From Ailurus styani (lineage: Eukaryota; Chordata; Mammalia; Carnivora; Ailuridae): a stretch of DNA of 64,000 nucleotides. Below, piece by piece: positions 47,801 through 60,387 of this stretch. Below the pieces are notes generated by a model that worked only from the letters and a program-made list of their open reading frames with translations, made no database searches and had not been told where the DNA came from. The first letter of the stretch is position 1, and the number at the start of each line of letters is the position of its first letter. Location of the stretch: NCBI GenBank assembly GCA_002007465.1, contig LNAC01000032.1:10622594-10686593 (forward strand). The letters are read 5' to 3'. The position numbers and the translations under genes were made by a program.

Positions 47801-48180
47801 TTTAGAAGCATACAGCTTTGTATGGAAAGCATTCTCACCTATATGGAACAACTGTCACAATAAATGGCCCACAGAATTCGGTATTAAACCGTGTTCTACA
47901 GATTATAAATACTATAAAAATTTGTAGTAGATACAAGTTAAAGTACTGTAGCTCATTTGGGGTTGAAGCATGGTCAAGACAGTATCTATTTAAGACTTTA
48001 AGGGTGATTAGAATGTGGAAGGGATTCTTGTTGAAAAAAACAGCCAGAGGCCACTTTAAAGTGGATGCTAACATAGGCTCAAGACCTTTGCACAAGCCAG
48101 GTTCCTTCTGCCTACGGTTAAGAGGCCCACGGGTTCAGGGGGTGGGGGTGGAGGGGTGGAGTGGGCTTTCTGGAGCCCTT
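47801..48180. other. No feature recognised, distal STPG2 promoter side
   Basis: GC rises towards a G-rich run at 48137-48165. An open frame spanning 47818-48228 has no recognisable domain. Confidence 0.4.
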
Positions 48181-48240
48181 GCTTATAAACAGAGTGAGGA
48201 GTCAATGCTGCCGTTGCCTGGCACGTGACAACAAACAGAG
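48181..48240 (+). promoter_or_regulatory. Possible upstream promoter elements (TATA-like, E-box, RFX half-site)
   Basis: TTATAAA at 48183-48189, the X-box half GTTGCC at 48213-48218 and the E-box CACGTG at 48222-48227 lie about 0.4 kb left of the CpG island. An RFX half-site would suit a ciliary or sperm gene, but a full X-box is not present. This is a weak, motif-only call. Confidence 0.25.
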
Positions 48241-48574
48241 CTTTCTGTTACCTGGCCTTTGCATTGATTGCTTCGGTCGGTGAGCTTTTCCTCTCCTTCC
48301 TCGGGTTCCCTGTTTCTTGTCACCACTTCCTGAGATTCTCTTCGTAGTTTGCATTATCTGTACGATAGAGTCAAAGGTGTTTTCACTCTGTGGGTGCGAA
48401 TATAGTTGTCGTAGGAGTGGGGGCTGAGCTTGCAGAACCCAGGCTCTGCTTGGAGAGCACGGTTTTTTCTTTCACGGTTTTTGCTAACTGGTTCATAGCG
48501 GAAAGGGACCATGGTCAAGTGAGCTCTAACCCCTTCTAACGTGTTTTCTAGAGCTTTTCCGAAGAGCACGAGTC

Positions 48575-48840
48575 TTAGAGCTGTTGGCGCCGCAAGACTA
48601 CCTCCCAGATTCTCCGGGCTCTACGTTCAGAACGCGGAGAGCGGAGGGCGGAACGACGCGGGCCGTCCGGAGCTCAGTGCGCATGCTCCGAGAGCTTGCC
48701 CGGGGAGGAGCACTGCGACCCCTCGCTCCTAGAGACTTCCGGGGCGGAGAGAAATGGGCGGAGGGAAGACCGGAAGTACCGGGACTGGCGCCTCCTTTTT
48801 AATCTCCTTTCTTAGCGGAGCATTTCAGGTCGCGCCTGGT
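48575..48840 (+). promoter_or_regulatory. STPG2: CpG-rich promoter of STPG2, possibly bidirectional
   Basis: This is the only clearly CpG-dense stretch in an otherwise AT-rich window, and it lies about 0.3-0.5 kb upstream of the STPG2 ATG. Visible motifs are an NRF1-like site TGCGCATGCTC at 48678-48688, ETS sites ACTTCCGG at 48735-48742 and CCGGAAGT at 48770-48777, and GC boxes near 48741-48747 and 48756-48763. There is no TATA box inside the island. ETS/NRF1/GC-box island promoters are often bidirectional, so an antisense transcript to the left is plausible but unproven. Transcription start sites cannot be read from the sequence. Confidence 0.75.
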
Positions 48841-49067
48841 GAACAGATAGATGGTTTTGTGGGAAATCTTATCCCTGATCGCGCTCCCTTTCACTTTACC
48901 ACCGGGCTATAAATTGACCTAGAGAAAAGTCTGACCCTAATGAGCAGGTAGGGAGATAGCCGCTGTGGTTAGCTCGTCCATTTATTCAACTTCTGTTCGA
49001 CCCTCTTCAGACCGTCGTCAGCTTCCTTTTGCTCCACACCCCTAGTCACTTTGTTTTTACCCTTTTT

Positions 49068-49070
49068 CAG
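49068..49070 (+). promoter_or_regulatory. STPG2: Candidate 3' splice site upstream of the STPG2 ATG
   Basis: A pyrimidine-rich run (ttgtttttaccctttttcag) ends in CAG at 49070, 38 bases before the STPG2 start codon. It would allow a non-coding first exon in the CpG island to be spliced to an exon covering 49071-49217. A first exon that simply runs through this point is equally compatible with the sequence. Confidence 0.45.
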
Positions 49071-49108
49071 CTGCGGCTCCTCCAGCTCCGCCCCTCCCTC
49101 CCACAATT

Positions 49109-49217
49109 ATGTATGATCGAGCTCCCCGCTTGCTCAGATTGGCTGAAGGTGGCAGCACTGAGGAGCATGTGGGTCCTGGATCCTACCAGGTACCTTTTCT
49201 GAAGCAGCAGGCAACAG
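49109..49217 (+). CDS. STPG2: STPG2 first coding exon (sperm-tail PG-rich repeat protein 2)
   Basis: The ATG at 49109 opens a 36-codon reading frame plus one base, followed by a consensus donor GTAAGA at 49218. The protein starts MYDRAPRLLRLAEGG and contains the proline-glycine motif GPGSYQVP at residues 22-29, the hallmark of the SHIPPO/STPG repeat family of sperm-tail and axonemal proteins. I recognise this N-terminus as STPG2 (formerly C4orf37). The split codon (G|GT) joins exactly to the exon at 60388. The ATG has an A at position -3. The frame stays open upstream to a stop at 49043-49045, and a strong CAG acceptor with a pyrimidine tract ends at 49070, so the true exon may start at 49071. 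The role in sperm flagella is known for the family and inferred here. Confidence in the identity is high. The UTR extent is not visible. Confidence 0.9.
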
Positions 49218-50740
49218 GTAAGAGGTAGGGAAAGGCTAGCCTCCCGTGACAGGCACCTCCCTTTCAGCCAGGCTCGCTTCTGGTGCTTGTTAAACATAAC
49301 GGTACCTGATAAGTGTAACAAAACAAAATAGACAGGGGAAATACTCTTCTTATTTTACAGGTAACTGGTAAAATCATTTGTCGCATTTCACAAGATCAGT
49401 AAGCGTATGGCTAGGACTCTTGATGCTATAATGGTTATCTCCATCCTACTTTCAATTGTACAGGTTAGATCTAGGATTTTGATTGCTTGGCTCTAATGAC
49501 TATACAAGTCTCCAAGTCCTGTATTATTTCTTACCGTCTACTGTTTCTTTTCTTTGTAATCCTGTCTGCTTCACACACCTTTGTTAGCATTTACCAGAGA
49601 CACTTCATTTACTAAGGTGTAATCTTTATATTTCCATTTTGCAGTATGATTTAAAGATAGTTCCCTGTATTTTTTGATTGGACGCTTTCTAACTGACCAT
49701 ATCCATCTTCTTTTTGTGCATGCTAAGGAGAGCCCACATTTTGGGGGTTGGGGGTGGGAAGCTATACTTGAGATGGAGTGGGAGTGGATAATTTAAATAA
49801 TTACTTGCAATAATTATTTTCTCTCACTTGTTTGCGGTTAGTGACTTAGGGGAAACAGTTAACAAATACTTATAATTTGCTTTCTGCCTTTTCTAATATG
49901 TTGGTTTTATGGAGCTTACTACAATCCAAATTATACTTTTTCCCTTGTTAATCTGCATTTCCCCTATTGTTACACTATATTTTTAAACAAATGCCATTAC
50001 TGTGTTTACATGACTGATGGCATTAGGGTAGTAGGTTGATTTAGGTTTCTTTGGGTGGAGTGCAGATTTGTCATTGTTTTAATTTTTGAATTTTACTGCT
50101 TTACAGCCTCTGGTATCAGTATCAGTGTTCTTGGAGCCTATGTCTGTATTTAATACAATTGAGTTGTTAAAAACATTAACTTCCCTAACAATGTATGAAG
50201 CACCAGCTACCACCCAAAATACTTTTACCTGTGATGCTTTTCAATCCTTATTTTATTTTGACACAGCTGAACACTGTCTTTAGAAATATTTCTTCCCCTG
50301 GTATGTGTAACATCATCATTTTTTCCTGGTTCTTTTTCCAGTCATTGTCTTGAAACAGTGCCTGATGCCTGGTTAGGACCTAATAAACATTTGTTAAATG
50401 TTGAATTACGCAATCATTTTTTCCCTCGGCAATCAATCCTTCCTTGTCTTCTTTAAAGGTAATTATTTTTCTAAATGTCTTTTAAATGTTTAGGTAGTGT
50501 ATTTTCTGTCCTTTGCTGGTGCACTTTCTTGTTCAAATCCATAGCTTTAACTACTATCGCTATTCTGATTCTGATGAGTCCCAGAAGAAAGTTTTTAGAA
50601 ATATAGGTGATTTATATCTCGAAGATGAATTTTCTCCTAATCTTAGGGTCTTTGTATTGCCATTACTTTTTTGGACATTTTTATCTGACATCTGAAACTC
50701 CCAAGTGTCTGAGTTCATAATTTTCCCCATCATTATGAGC
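49218..50740 (+). other. STPG2: STPG2 intron, 5' part
   Basis: This is intronic sequence beginning with the GTAAGA donor. The only repeat I recognise is a short MIR/L2-like 3' end near 50345-50410 (cagtgcctgatgcctgg followed by ataaacatttgtt). No exon or RNA gene was seen. Confidence 0.6.
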
Positions 50741-51480
50741 CCCTTTGAAAAATCCCCTATCAGTCAATTATAAATTTTAAACTTTGGAATTATTCTAGAC
50801 TTTTTCTCTGACTGACCACACTCATTTATCATTAAGATCTATTGATTCTATCTTCTCATTGTCTCTTAAATTAATTCCTTTCTTCAGGTAGCTGCCCTTG
50901 ACTGTTCAGGGCTCATTATTTCTATTCTGAATTAAACCAGTAAAATATTGCTATTTTCCTCTATTTCAGTGTCCAACTTATCTCTTATGGCTAAAATGAT
51001 CTTCCTAAGATATAATTATGTTATTTGTTAAAAAAATCCTTTTAATACTAAGGTTAAAATCTGAACTACTTAGCATAGTGCATAAGATTCTTCATGGTCT
51101 GATCCCTTACCTGGCCTCCCACGTTCTCTCTCACCTACACCCAACGCTTATCCCACATACATTTCAGGAGTTTCAACTTTGTATTTTCTAGAAGTTCTTG
51201 TTCACTCACCTCCATGCTTTTGTAGCTGCTCATACTTTGCCTAGTAGGCTGTTCCTTTCTTCCTCACCTGGCTGAGTCCTACTTACTCTTGTAGATTCAG
51301 GTAAAGTGAAATTGTTCTTTGACTTTACTATTTCTCAAGTCTTTCTTTGACTCCTTAATGACTCTTTCATAGCACTTCGATATTACATCTTTATTATCTG
51401 TTAACTTATCTGACTGCCACACTAAATGTGATTCTCTTGGGGGCAATAGATGTGATCTTTACTGTTACTCTCAGCTTTTA
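50740..51480 (+). mobile_element. L2 LINE 3' part, in STPG2 intron
   Basis: 'ggaattattctagactttttctc', 'gctaaaatgatcttcctaag', 'aagattcttcatggtctgatccc' and 'gtaggctgttcctttcttcc' are collinear with the L2 3' end over about 700 bp. Confidence 0.75.
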
Positions 51481-52949
51481 AATTTTTAAAAAATAACAAA
51501 CAGTAATTCTTGTAATAAAATTTTAAAAAAGTCTAATGGACTACACATAGCAGAATTAAAAACTCACTACATGACTTATGTGAACTCTTCTTAGAGAGCA
51601 GTAGGTGGGGTGTTGCAAGGCCCTCTTTTTACCGTTTTATAGAATTTTGCCTTGCTGACTTGTGAAAGAAACTAGGAAATTCTATGCTTGGCAAAGAAAA
51701 GCAGCTGCATCCTATTGAGCCCTGTTTTAGCAATACTCAGCAACAACATGCTGATAATAGAAGGTACAGGTATCATTTCTCTACTGGATAATTTAAAAGT
51801 AGCTATTATTCTTTCCTAGATTCATTCCATTTTACTTCTCTTTAAGGTCAGCGACACACTGGTCTATGCAGAAATATACACAGTTAATTCAATTAAGGGT
51901 CAGGTAGATTTTATAGATATGATGTAGGAAGAATAGATGTTGGGACTTTATATAACTTGTTACCTTGAATCACAGAAGAGCAGAGGACCTTAGAGACTTA
52001 GATCTTCAGAAGAAAGATGCAAATATTCATTATTCCTAACTTTTCTCTTTCCTAATTTCCACTCTCATATTACTGTAGCCTGCTTGGTCAGTCCTCCAGT
52101 GTATTATCTTCACATTTTCCTCAGGAAATTCTTTTTACCCAGTCTGCAAACTTCATTGCCTTAGACGTCAGCTATTTAATCAGAGAGACTCTTTTCAACC
52201 CAGGATTTGCAACCTAAAAACAACACACTGAGCTACTCCGATTTCATGAGTAGGAGAAAGAATGGATATTCCAATTCTAGATTATTGAGAGCTATTCCTG
52301 ATTTTCTCATATTTTTCTAAGAATGAAGGATATTTTTTCTCATCAAAGCAAAATTTCTCCAGAGACAACCAGTCTAGTAAAATTTGATAAAAACAGTCAT
52401 TTTAGTAATGTGACTCCTCCTGGCATACTGTGTTAAGGAGAATTTAATTGCTTTTTGAACTTGATTTACATAATAAATGGCACCCCACATCAGCTCTAAA
52501 TTAATTATCTATGTTGGTTCTATATCAGTTACCTAAGCTGGGTAACATCAGCTCCTAAATATATTCTTTCCCAGATTTCTTCTCTGATGGAGGAGTGATT
52601 AGCTTTACCGGCCACAGAGGCATGAGCTGTCCATGGTCTTACACTCATGCCTATGAGCTTACGCCGCCAATAATGATTTATCTTAGTAGCCAGTCAGAAT
52701 TTAGGGAGACCACCTCAGGGAATGCAATCTGTCTTTAAATAAACAATATATTTGTGATTGCTGTGTATGTTGATATCCCTGAAGATGAGTATGTTTCAGA
52801 GGTCTAGTTACTGCTTTTCTATGAAGAATGACCCTTTTGTTTTGAGGCAATAGCTGTGGCTATGGAACTTGCCCTTTAATCACATGCTGCCCACCTTCTT
52901 TCTCAGAATGGACTAACTTTATTGCTTCATGCCAGTTTGATTTATCTGC
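51481..52949. other. STPG2 intron, nothing recognised
   Basis: No exon with plausible splice sites and no nameable repeat seen. Confidence 0.4.
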
Positions 52950-53340
52950 TGCTGTTGGTCCCTTAAACTCAATATTTCCCAAACTGAACTTATTTCTTTT
53001 TTTTCAAATCTTTCCTTCTCCTGTAATCTTAATTTCTTCTTTCTACCTGACAGTTTGATTTATTGTTCATAGTTGGCACTTCACATGCCAGTATATCTAT
53101 ATATCCCAAATCAAACCTTTTATCTCACATTCCACTAACCCTAAATCCCCAGAACCTTCTTCTCCTATATTTCATATCTTAATTATTGGCAACACCATTT
53201 GTAGTATAATTATTATTCTGGTTTTCCCAGTATTGGAGGCCGGAGTTTTAGCTTATTCATTATTATATCCTCACTGCCTCTCCACACACAATAAAGCATT
53301 CACTATTTTTGAATGAATGACTAAAGGTGTAGTTTATAAT
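52950..53340 (+). mobile_element. L2 LINE fragment
   Basis: 'cccaaactgaacttatttc', 'ttggcaacaccatttgtag' and a tail-like 'gaatgaatga' resemble L2. Diverged. Confidence 0.5.
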
Positions 53341-54000
53341 AACACGTATGAATTCTATATTTAGTGATTAATATGCAGGGCACTATGATAGGGTGGCCAG
53401 ACATCTTGATTTATATGGGAACATGGTTTTAGCACTAAAATTCTATGTCCTGAGCATGCGAGAACAGTTTGCCACACTAAATGTAAACATTATATATACA
53501 GTTATGAATAAATAGACAAATCCTTTCTTTCATGGAGCTAATCAGTATAAACACTTTAATTTTCTTGTAGTTTTACCTCAGGTCAGTATTTCATGTGAAC
53601 TTTTAGCCTATTGATGAAAGATTCTATATAATTAATTTTGGAAAGCTTCAGTGAAGATTTTTTCAGTGCTGGCTTTCTTGAATACATGGGGCTATTGTTT
53701 GTTTTTTCTTTTCCATTTTTCTATGTATTTCAGTATTTTGCAATTAATTTCGCACTTGTTTAGGTAGATTCAGTTAGAATCTCTCCCATGGTATTAGGAC
53801 AGCTTCCTAAGAACTAGTCTGAACTTAGCTTTCTTTGTTTTCATATTTATCTCACATTACCTTATGTTGTATGAACCTAAATTAAAAAAAACTTTTACTT
53901 GTAAGATTAAACACTTATGTAGAAAATTGCATAAAAATTATGGCATCAAAAGTAAATACTCAAGAAATATAACATTTCCCAATTTCCCTTTTGATTATAC
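53341..54000. other. STPG2 intron, nothing recognised
   Basis: No gene or named repeat. Confidence 0.4.
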
Positions 54001-54742
54001 CTTCTTTCGTCTCCCCTACAGGTAAGCCCTGTTCTGATTTTTATGGCAATCATTACCTTGCTGATCTTTATGGATTATCAATGCCTGTTGATGAAATGAC
54101 CTCTTTTTCATAATGCAACATCTCTCTTATCTCTAGTATTCACTGTTCTAAAATCTGCTTTGTCTGAATTTAATATAGTCACTCCAGCTTTGATTTATGG
54201 ATGCATGGTATGTCTTTTCCATTCTTTTATTATTAACTTCTATGTCTTTATGTGTTATGAGGGTTTTCTGTAGACAGCATGAAGTTAGGTCTTACTTTTT
54301 TATCCAGTTGACAATCTCTGCTGTTTATATTGAGGTATTTAGAACTTTTCTACTTAATTTAGTTATCAATATTATTGTGTTTAAATTTACTGTCTTGATA
54401 CTTGTTTTCCATTTATCTCATCTCTTCTTTGTTTCTCTTTTCTTTTATCCCTACCTTGTTGAATGAGTTTAGTTGTTTTTTTAATGAGTTTATTTTTACC
54501 TCTACTATTGCTTTATTAGCTACACTTATTTATTTTTTAGTGGTTACTCTGGGGTTTACAGTATACATCTCTAACCTATCACAGTCTACCTTCAAATAAT
54601 ATTGTACCACTTCACATATAGTATATGAAACTTACAAGAGTGTGCTTCCATTTCTCCCATCTCACCTTTGGTGCTATTGTGGTCATATAGTCTACTTATA
54701 TATATGCTATAATATCACAATAATTTGGAATTATTTTTGCTT
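54000..54742 (-). mobile_element. Old L1 ORF2 5' region, reverse
   Basis: 'tgaatttaatatagtcactccagc', 'gttttctgtagacagcatg' and 'tatccagttgacaatctctg' are the reverse of the L1 endonuclease region. Open frames inside it are artefacts. Confidence 0.65.
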
Positions 54743-54751
54743 TAAATAGTT

Positions 54752-54954
54752 TATTTATTTATTTAAAAGATTTTATTTATTCATTTATTTGTCAAAGAGA
54801 GAGAGCACAAGCAGGCAGAGTAGCAGGCAGAGGCAGAGGGAGAAACAGACTCCCTGCCGAGCAAGGAGCCTGATGTGGGACTCGAGCCCAGGACCCGGGA
54901 TCATGACCTGAGGCGAAGGCAGCTACTTAACCAACTGAGCCACCCAAGTGTCCC
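54752..54954 (-). mobile_element. CAN-SINE, reverse
   Basis: 'ttttatttattcatttatttg', 'gagcacaagcaggcagag' and 'gagccacccaagtgtccc'. TSD TAAATAGTT at 54743-54751 and 54955-54963. Confidence 0.94.
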
Positions 54955-55049
54955 TAAATAGTTATTTTTAAAGATATTAAGAATTGAGAAAACATATTTG
55001 TTATTAACTCACATAAAATTTGTTATTAACCCTATGAGTATACTATTTT

Positions 55050-55157
55050 TTTTTAAGTTTTCATTTAAGTAATCTCTATACCCAGTGTGGGACTTGAACT
55101 CATGACCCTGGATCAAGAGTTGTACACCCTTCTGACTGAGTCAACCAGGTGCCCCAT
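55050..55157 (-). mobile_element. Short CAN-SINE, reverse
   Basis: Head-only form: 'taagtaatctctatacccag', 'ggatcaagagttgtacaccc' and 'gagtcaaccaggtgcccc'. The TSD is not clear. Confidence 0.85.
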
Positions 55158-55277
55158 ATCAGTGTACTTTTCATAACAAAGCTTGATTTTTGGTATTTTT
55201 ATATCTTCCACATTCATCTTTCTTCTATGTTGTTGAAAATATGGAGAATATTTATAAAGATATTTTAGTGTTCTTTT

Positions 55278-58200
55278 AAAAATTATTTTTATTTAAATTC
55301 AATTAATATTTAATGTATTATTGGTTTCAGAGGTAGAGGTCTGTGATTCATCAGTCTTATGTAATACCCAATGCTCATTACATCACATGCCCTACTTAAT
55401 GTCCATTACCTCGTTATCCCATCCTCTCCATCCCTCTCCCCTCCAGCATCCCTGTTTGTTTCCTGTGCTTAAGAGTCTGTTATGGTTTGTCTCTCTGTCT
55501 TATTTCATCTTGTTTTATTTTCATCTTTCTTCCCCTATAATCCTCTGTGTTGTTTCTTAATTTCCACATATCAGTGAGATCACATGATTACTGTCTTTCA
55601 CTGATTAACTTATTTCCTTTAGCATAATAGTTCCATCCATTTTGTTACAAATGGCAAGATCTTTCTTTCTATCTATCTATCTTTCTTTCTTTTTTTTGAT
55701 GGCTGGGCAGTATTCCATTGTTTATCGATACCTTATCTTCTTTATCCATTCATCATAGATGAACATCTGGACTCTTTCCATAGTTAGACTATTGTGGACA
55801 TTGCTGCTATAAACATTGGGGTGCACATGCACCTTCAGATCACTACAATTCTATCTTTGGCGTAAATACCCAGTAGTGCAATTGCAGGTCATAGGGTAGC
55901 TCTATTTTCAACTTTTTGAGGAACCTCCATACTGTTCCGGAGTGGCTGCACCAGCTTTCATTCCCACCAACAGTGTAGGAGGGTTCCCCCTTTGTCCACA
56001 TCCTCACCAACATCTGTCATTTCCTGAATTGTTAATTTTAGCCATTCTGATGGTGTGAGGTTATATCTCATTGTGATTTTGATTTGTATTTCCCTGATGT
56101 GATGTTGAGCATTTTTTCATGTGTCTGTTGGCCATTTGGATGTCTTCTTTGCAGAAATGTCTGTTCATGTCTTATGGCCATTTCTTGATTGGATTATTGT
56201 TTTTTGGATGTTGCATTACGTCAGTTCTTTATAGATTTTGGATACTAGCCCTTTATCTGATGTATCATTTGCAAGTATCTTCTCCCATTCTGTTGGTTGT
56301 CTTTTGGTTTTGTCTAATGTTTCCTTTGCTGTACAAAAGCTTTTTATCTTGATGAAATCCCAGTAATTCATTTTTGCTTTTGTTTTCCATTACCTTTGGA
56401 GACGTATCTAGCAAGAAGTTGCTGTTGCTGAGGTCACAGAGGTTGCTGCTTGTGTTCTCCTCTAGGATTTTGATGGATTTCTGTCTCATATTTAGGTCTT
56501 TCATGCATTTTGAGTCTATTTTTGTGTGTGGTGTAAGGAAATGGTCCAGTTTCATTCTTCTGCTTGTGGCTGTCCAATTTTCCCAACACCATTTGTTGAA
56601 GAGACTGTCTTTTTTTCCATTGGATATTCTTTCCTGCTTTGTCGAAGATTAGTTGACCATAGAGTTGAGGGTCCATTTCTGGGTTCTCTATTCTATTCCA
56701 TTGATCCACATGTCTATTTTTTGCCAATACCATACTGTCTTGATGATTACATCTTTGTAATAGAACTTGAAATCAGGTTTTGATGCCACCAGGTTTGGTT
56801 TTCTTTTTCAACATTCCTTTGGTTTTTTAGGGTCTTTTCCACTTCCATACAAATTTGTTCCAGCCCTTTGAAAAAAGTTGATGGTATTTTTTAGGGATTG
56901 CATTGAATGTATAGATTGCTCTAGGTAGCATAGACTTTTTAACAATATTTGTTCTTCCAACCCATGAGCATGGAATGTCTTTCCATTTCTTTGTATCATT
57001 TTCAATTTTTTTCATCAGTGTTTTATAGTTTTTGGAGTACAGGTCTTTCACTGCTTTTGTTACGTTTATTCCTAGGTATCTTATTATTTTTGGTGCAGTT
57101 GCAAATGGGATTGTTTTCTTGATTTCTCTTTCTGTTGCTTCATATCGGTTTTTAGAAATGCAATAGATTTCTATAGATTGATTTTGTATCCTGCAATTTG
57201 CCTGAATATCATTTATCAGTTCTAACAGTTTTTTGGTGGAGTCTTTAGGATTTTCTGTACATTGTATCATGTCATCTGCAAATAGTGAAAGTTTTACTTC
57301 TTCCTTACCAATTTGGATGCCTTTTATTTCTTTGTATTGTCTGATTACTGTGGCTAAGATTAAAGTATATGTTGAATAAAAGTGGTGGGAGTGATCCTTT
57401 CTTGTTCCTGACCTTAGGGGTAAAGATCTCAATTTGTCCCCATTAAGGATGATGTTAGCTGTGAATTTTTCATATATGGCCTTTAGGATACTGAGATAAA
57501 TTCCCTCTAATCCTAACTGTGTTGAGGGCTCTTATTATGAATGGGTATTGTACTTTGTCAAATGCTTTTTTCTGCATCTATTGAAATGACCATATGGTTC
57601 TTATCCTTTCTCTTATTGGTATGATGTATCCTATCACGTTGAATGATTTGTGAATACTGAACCACCCTTGCAACTCAGGAATAAATCCCACTTGATCATG
57701 GTGAATGATTTTTTTAAAAACATATTGTTGGATTCAGTTTGCTAGTATTTTAAGGATTTTTACATCTATGTTCATCAGAGATATTGGCCTATAGTTCTTT
57801 TTCTTTTGTGGTGATTTTGGTATCAGGGTAATGTTGACTTCATAGAATGAATTTGGAAGTTTTCTATTGGAATAGTTTGAGAAGAATAGGTATTAATTCT
57901 TCTTTAAATCTTTGATAGAGTTCCCCTGTGAAGCCATCTGGTCTTGGACTTTTGTTTGTTTGAAGTTTTTGAATACTGAATTTCTTTACTGGTTATCGGT
58001 CTACTCAAATTCTCTATTTCTTTCTGTTTCAGTTTTTGTATTTATGTTTCTAGGAATTTATCCATTTCTTCAAGGTTGTCTAATTTGTTGGCATATAGTT
58101 GTTCATAATATTCTCTTATAATTGTTTGTATTTCTGTGGTGTTGGTTGTTATTTCTCCTCATTTGTGATTTTTTTTTGAGTCCCTTCCCTTTTTTTTTCC

Positions 58201-59460
58201 TTGATAATTCTGGCTAGAGGTTTATCAATTTTATTGATTTTTTTTTCTCAAAGAACCGTCTCCTGGTTTTCATTGTCCTGTTCTATTGTTTTTTTTTTTT
58301 AGTTTCTATATTATTTATTTCTACTCTAATCTTTATTATTTCCATCCTTTTGTTGGGTTTGGGTTTTATTTATTCTCCTTTTTCTAGCTCCTCTAGGTGT
58401 AAGTTTAGGTTCTTTATTTGAGATTTTTCTTGCTTCTTGAGGTAAGCCTGTGTTGCTATCAACTTCCTTCTTGGAACCACTTATGCTGCATCCCAAAGAT
58501 TTTGGACCATTTTGTTTTCCTTTTCATATAATTTTTGATTTCTTCTCTCATTTCTTAGTAGACCCATTCATTGTTTAATAGCATGTTATTTAACCTTCCT
58601 GTATTTGTGCTATTTCTAGATTTTTTTCTTATGGTTGGTTTCTAATTTCATAACATTGTGGTCAGAAAAAAATGCATAGTATGACTTCGATTTTTTTTTT
58701 TAATATGTTGAGATTGGTTTTGTGGCCTCATATGTGATCTGTTCTGGAAAATGTTCCGTGTGCACTTAAAAGAAATGTGTATTCTGCTGTTTTAGGGTGG
58801 AATGTTCTGAATATATCTGTTAAATCCATCTGGTCCAGTGTGTCATTCAAGTCACTGTTTCCTTATTGGTTTTCTGTTTGGATGATCTGTCCATCAATAT
58901 AAGTGGGGTGTTAAGTCCCCTATTATTATTGCATTACTATCCATTATTTCCTTTATACTTGTTATTAACTGTTTTATGTATTTGGGTGCTCCCATGTTGG
59001 GTACATACATATTTACAATTGTTATATTTTCTTGTTGGATTGTCCCTTTTATTATTATATATAGTGTCCTTTGTTTCATGTTACAGTCTTTGTTTTAAGT
59101 TTATTTTGTACAATATAACTATTGCTACCCTGGCTTTCTTTTGATATCCATTTACATGATAAATGTTTTTCTATCCTTTCCTTTCCATCTGTAGGTGTCT
59201 TTAGGTCTGCAGTGAGTCTCTTGTAGGCAGCATATACATGGGTCTTGTTTTTTATCTATTCAGTCAGTTACCTAACGTCTTTTGACTGAAGTGTTTTTAG
59301 TCCATTTATATTCAAAGTAATTACTAATAGATAAATATTTATTGCCATCTTGTTACTTGTTTTGTGATTGTTTCTGAAGATTTTCTCTGATCCATTCTTG
59401 TCTTTCTCTCTTTCATGGTTTGCTGGTTTTTAATGATATAACAAAGAAATAATTATTGAT
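55278..59460 (-). mobile_element. L1 LINE with nearly complete ORF2, reverse, in STPG2 intron
   Basis: It starts at the reverse 3' end (55278) and runs without nested insertions to about 59460, near the ORF2 start. It is the largest uninterrupted element in the window. No TSD was identified. Confidence 0.88.
55900..59345 (-). pseudogene. L1 ORF2 (endonuclease and reverse transcriptase), inactivated
   Basis: The minus strand holds the endonuclease domain near 59130-58890 (GTIQQENITIVNMYVPN, then SNAIIIGDLTP). The reverse-transcriptase core is at 57432-56827, with the catalytic FADDM motif within [17 protein letters not shown]. The distal part is at 56733-56265 ([20 protein letters not shown]). 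ORF2p nicks DNA and copies L1 RNA. A functional ORF2p is about 1,270 residues in one frame, whereas here the longest open block is about 200 residues and frames shift repeatedly, so the copy is dead although the RT motif is intact. It lies antisense to STPG2. Confidence 0.85.
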
Positions 59461-60387
59461 TTCAGTTGCATTTTAGTAAATGTGGGCTTCAAAAGAAACA
59501 CATTATTTCCTGTTTTAAAAAGGTTGTCTTTTATTATTAGCCCAAATTAGAAAGATTTTAAACTATAGTAATTATTACCATATATTCTTACAGTAGTCTA
59601 CATTTTCCATTAGTGTATAAGATTCTCACAGATTTGCGTTCTCACTTTCATTCTTTTATTACCCATTGAAGATAGCTACTCTATTTTCTCCTGTATGTTC
59701 TGTGATATTTGTGTTCTTTAACTATACTCATCTTCTTGATGCAGTTCTTGATATTTTTTTATCAGTCTTTCAGAAGACTAAGTCTGTCTACTAAGTTTAT
59801 TAAATTTGTTTAATTTTATGATTATTTGTTCCAAAGAAATTTGTATCTTAGATTTGTAAACCTTTGGGGTCAGGCAATCAAGAAATACTTACCAAATACC
59901 AACTATGTACCAGAGCAAAGAGACATTATTAATTACATGCTGTAAACTCACTTTAAATTATTTCAGTCTAAGTTGTCCCACAACTTTATATATGCTATTC
60001 TCTATAAATAACAGATGTTGCTCCAAAATGTCAAACACTGGTCTTCTGAGGATGAAAATATTTTATTAGCTAAACATATCTGTTGTTTTCATCTCAACCA
60101 GATATTCTTGGAAGGAAAAAAGGCTTTTGTTTTTTATTTAAGTATTTTTTCTGTTGTTTGGAAATTCCAGTTCTATAAGTTCTTTTATTTAATATATATT
60201 AATAAATGTTCTGCTGTTACACCAGATTTTAAAAAATATACAGTAACTTCTGTGGCTAGCCATTATTTCTGATAATACAGTCTCCACAGTTGAGGTTGCT
60301 AAATGATTTTACATATTTTGAATACTTTTTCTCTGAAATCACTGGGACCCTGCCTTATCTGCCAATGATATGATTTTACTTTTATAG
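59461..60387. other. STPG2: STPG2 intron up to exon 2
   Basis: Unique-looking AT-rich DNA ending in the exon 2 acceptor 'cttttatag'. Confidence 0.5.

Noticed and set aside
47818..48228. 136-codon open frame upstream of the STPG2 promoter
   Set aside because: No similarity to a known family; overlaps the GC-rich promoter side, where long open frames occur by composition.
48541..48802. Arginine/alanine-rich open frames in the CpG island
   Set aside because: Typical of GC-rich promoter DNA, which has few stop codons; no conserved motif.
54197..54599. Hydrophobic membrane-protein-like open frames
   Set aside because: Forward translation of reverse L1 DNA; T-rich codons mimic membrane segments.
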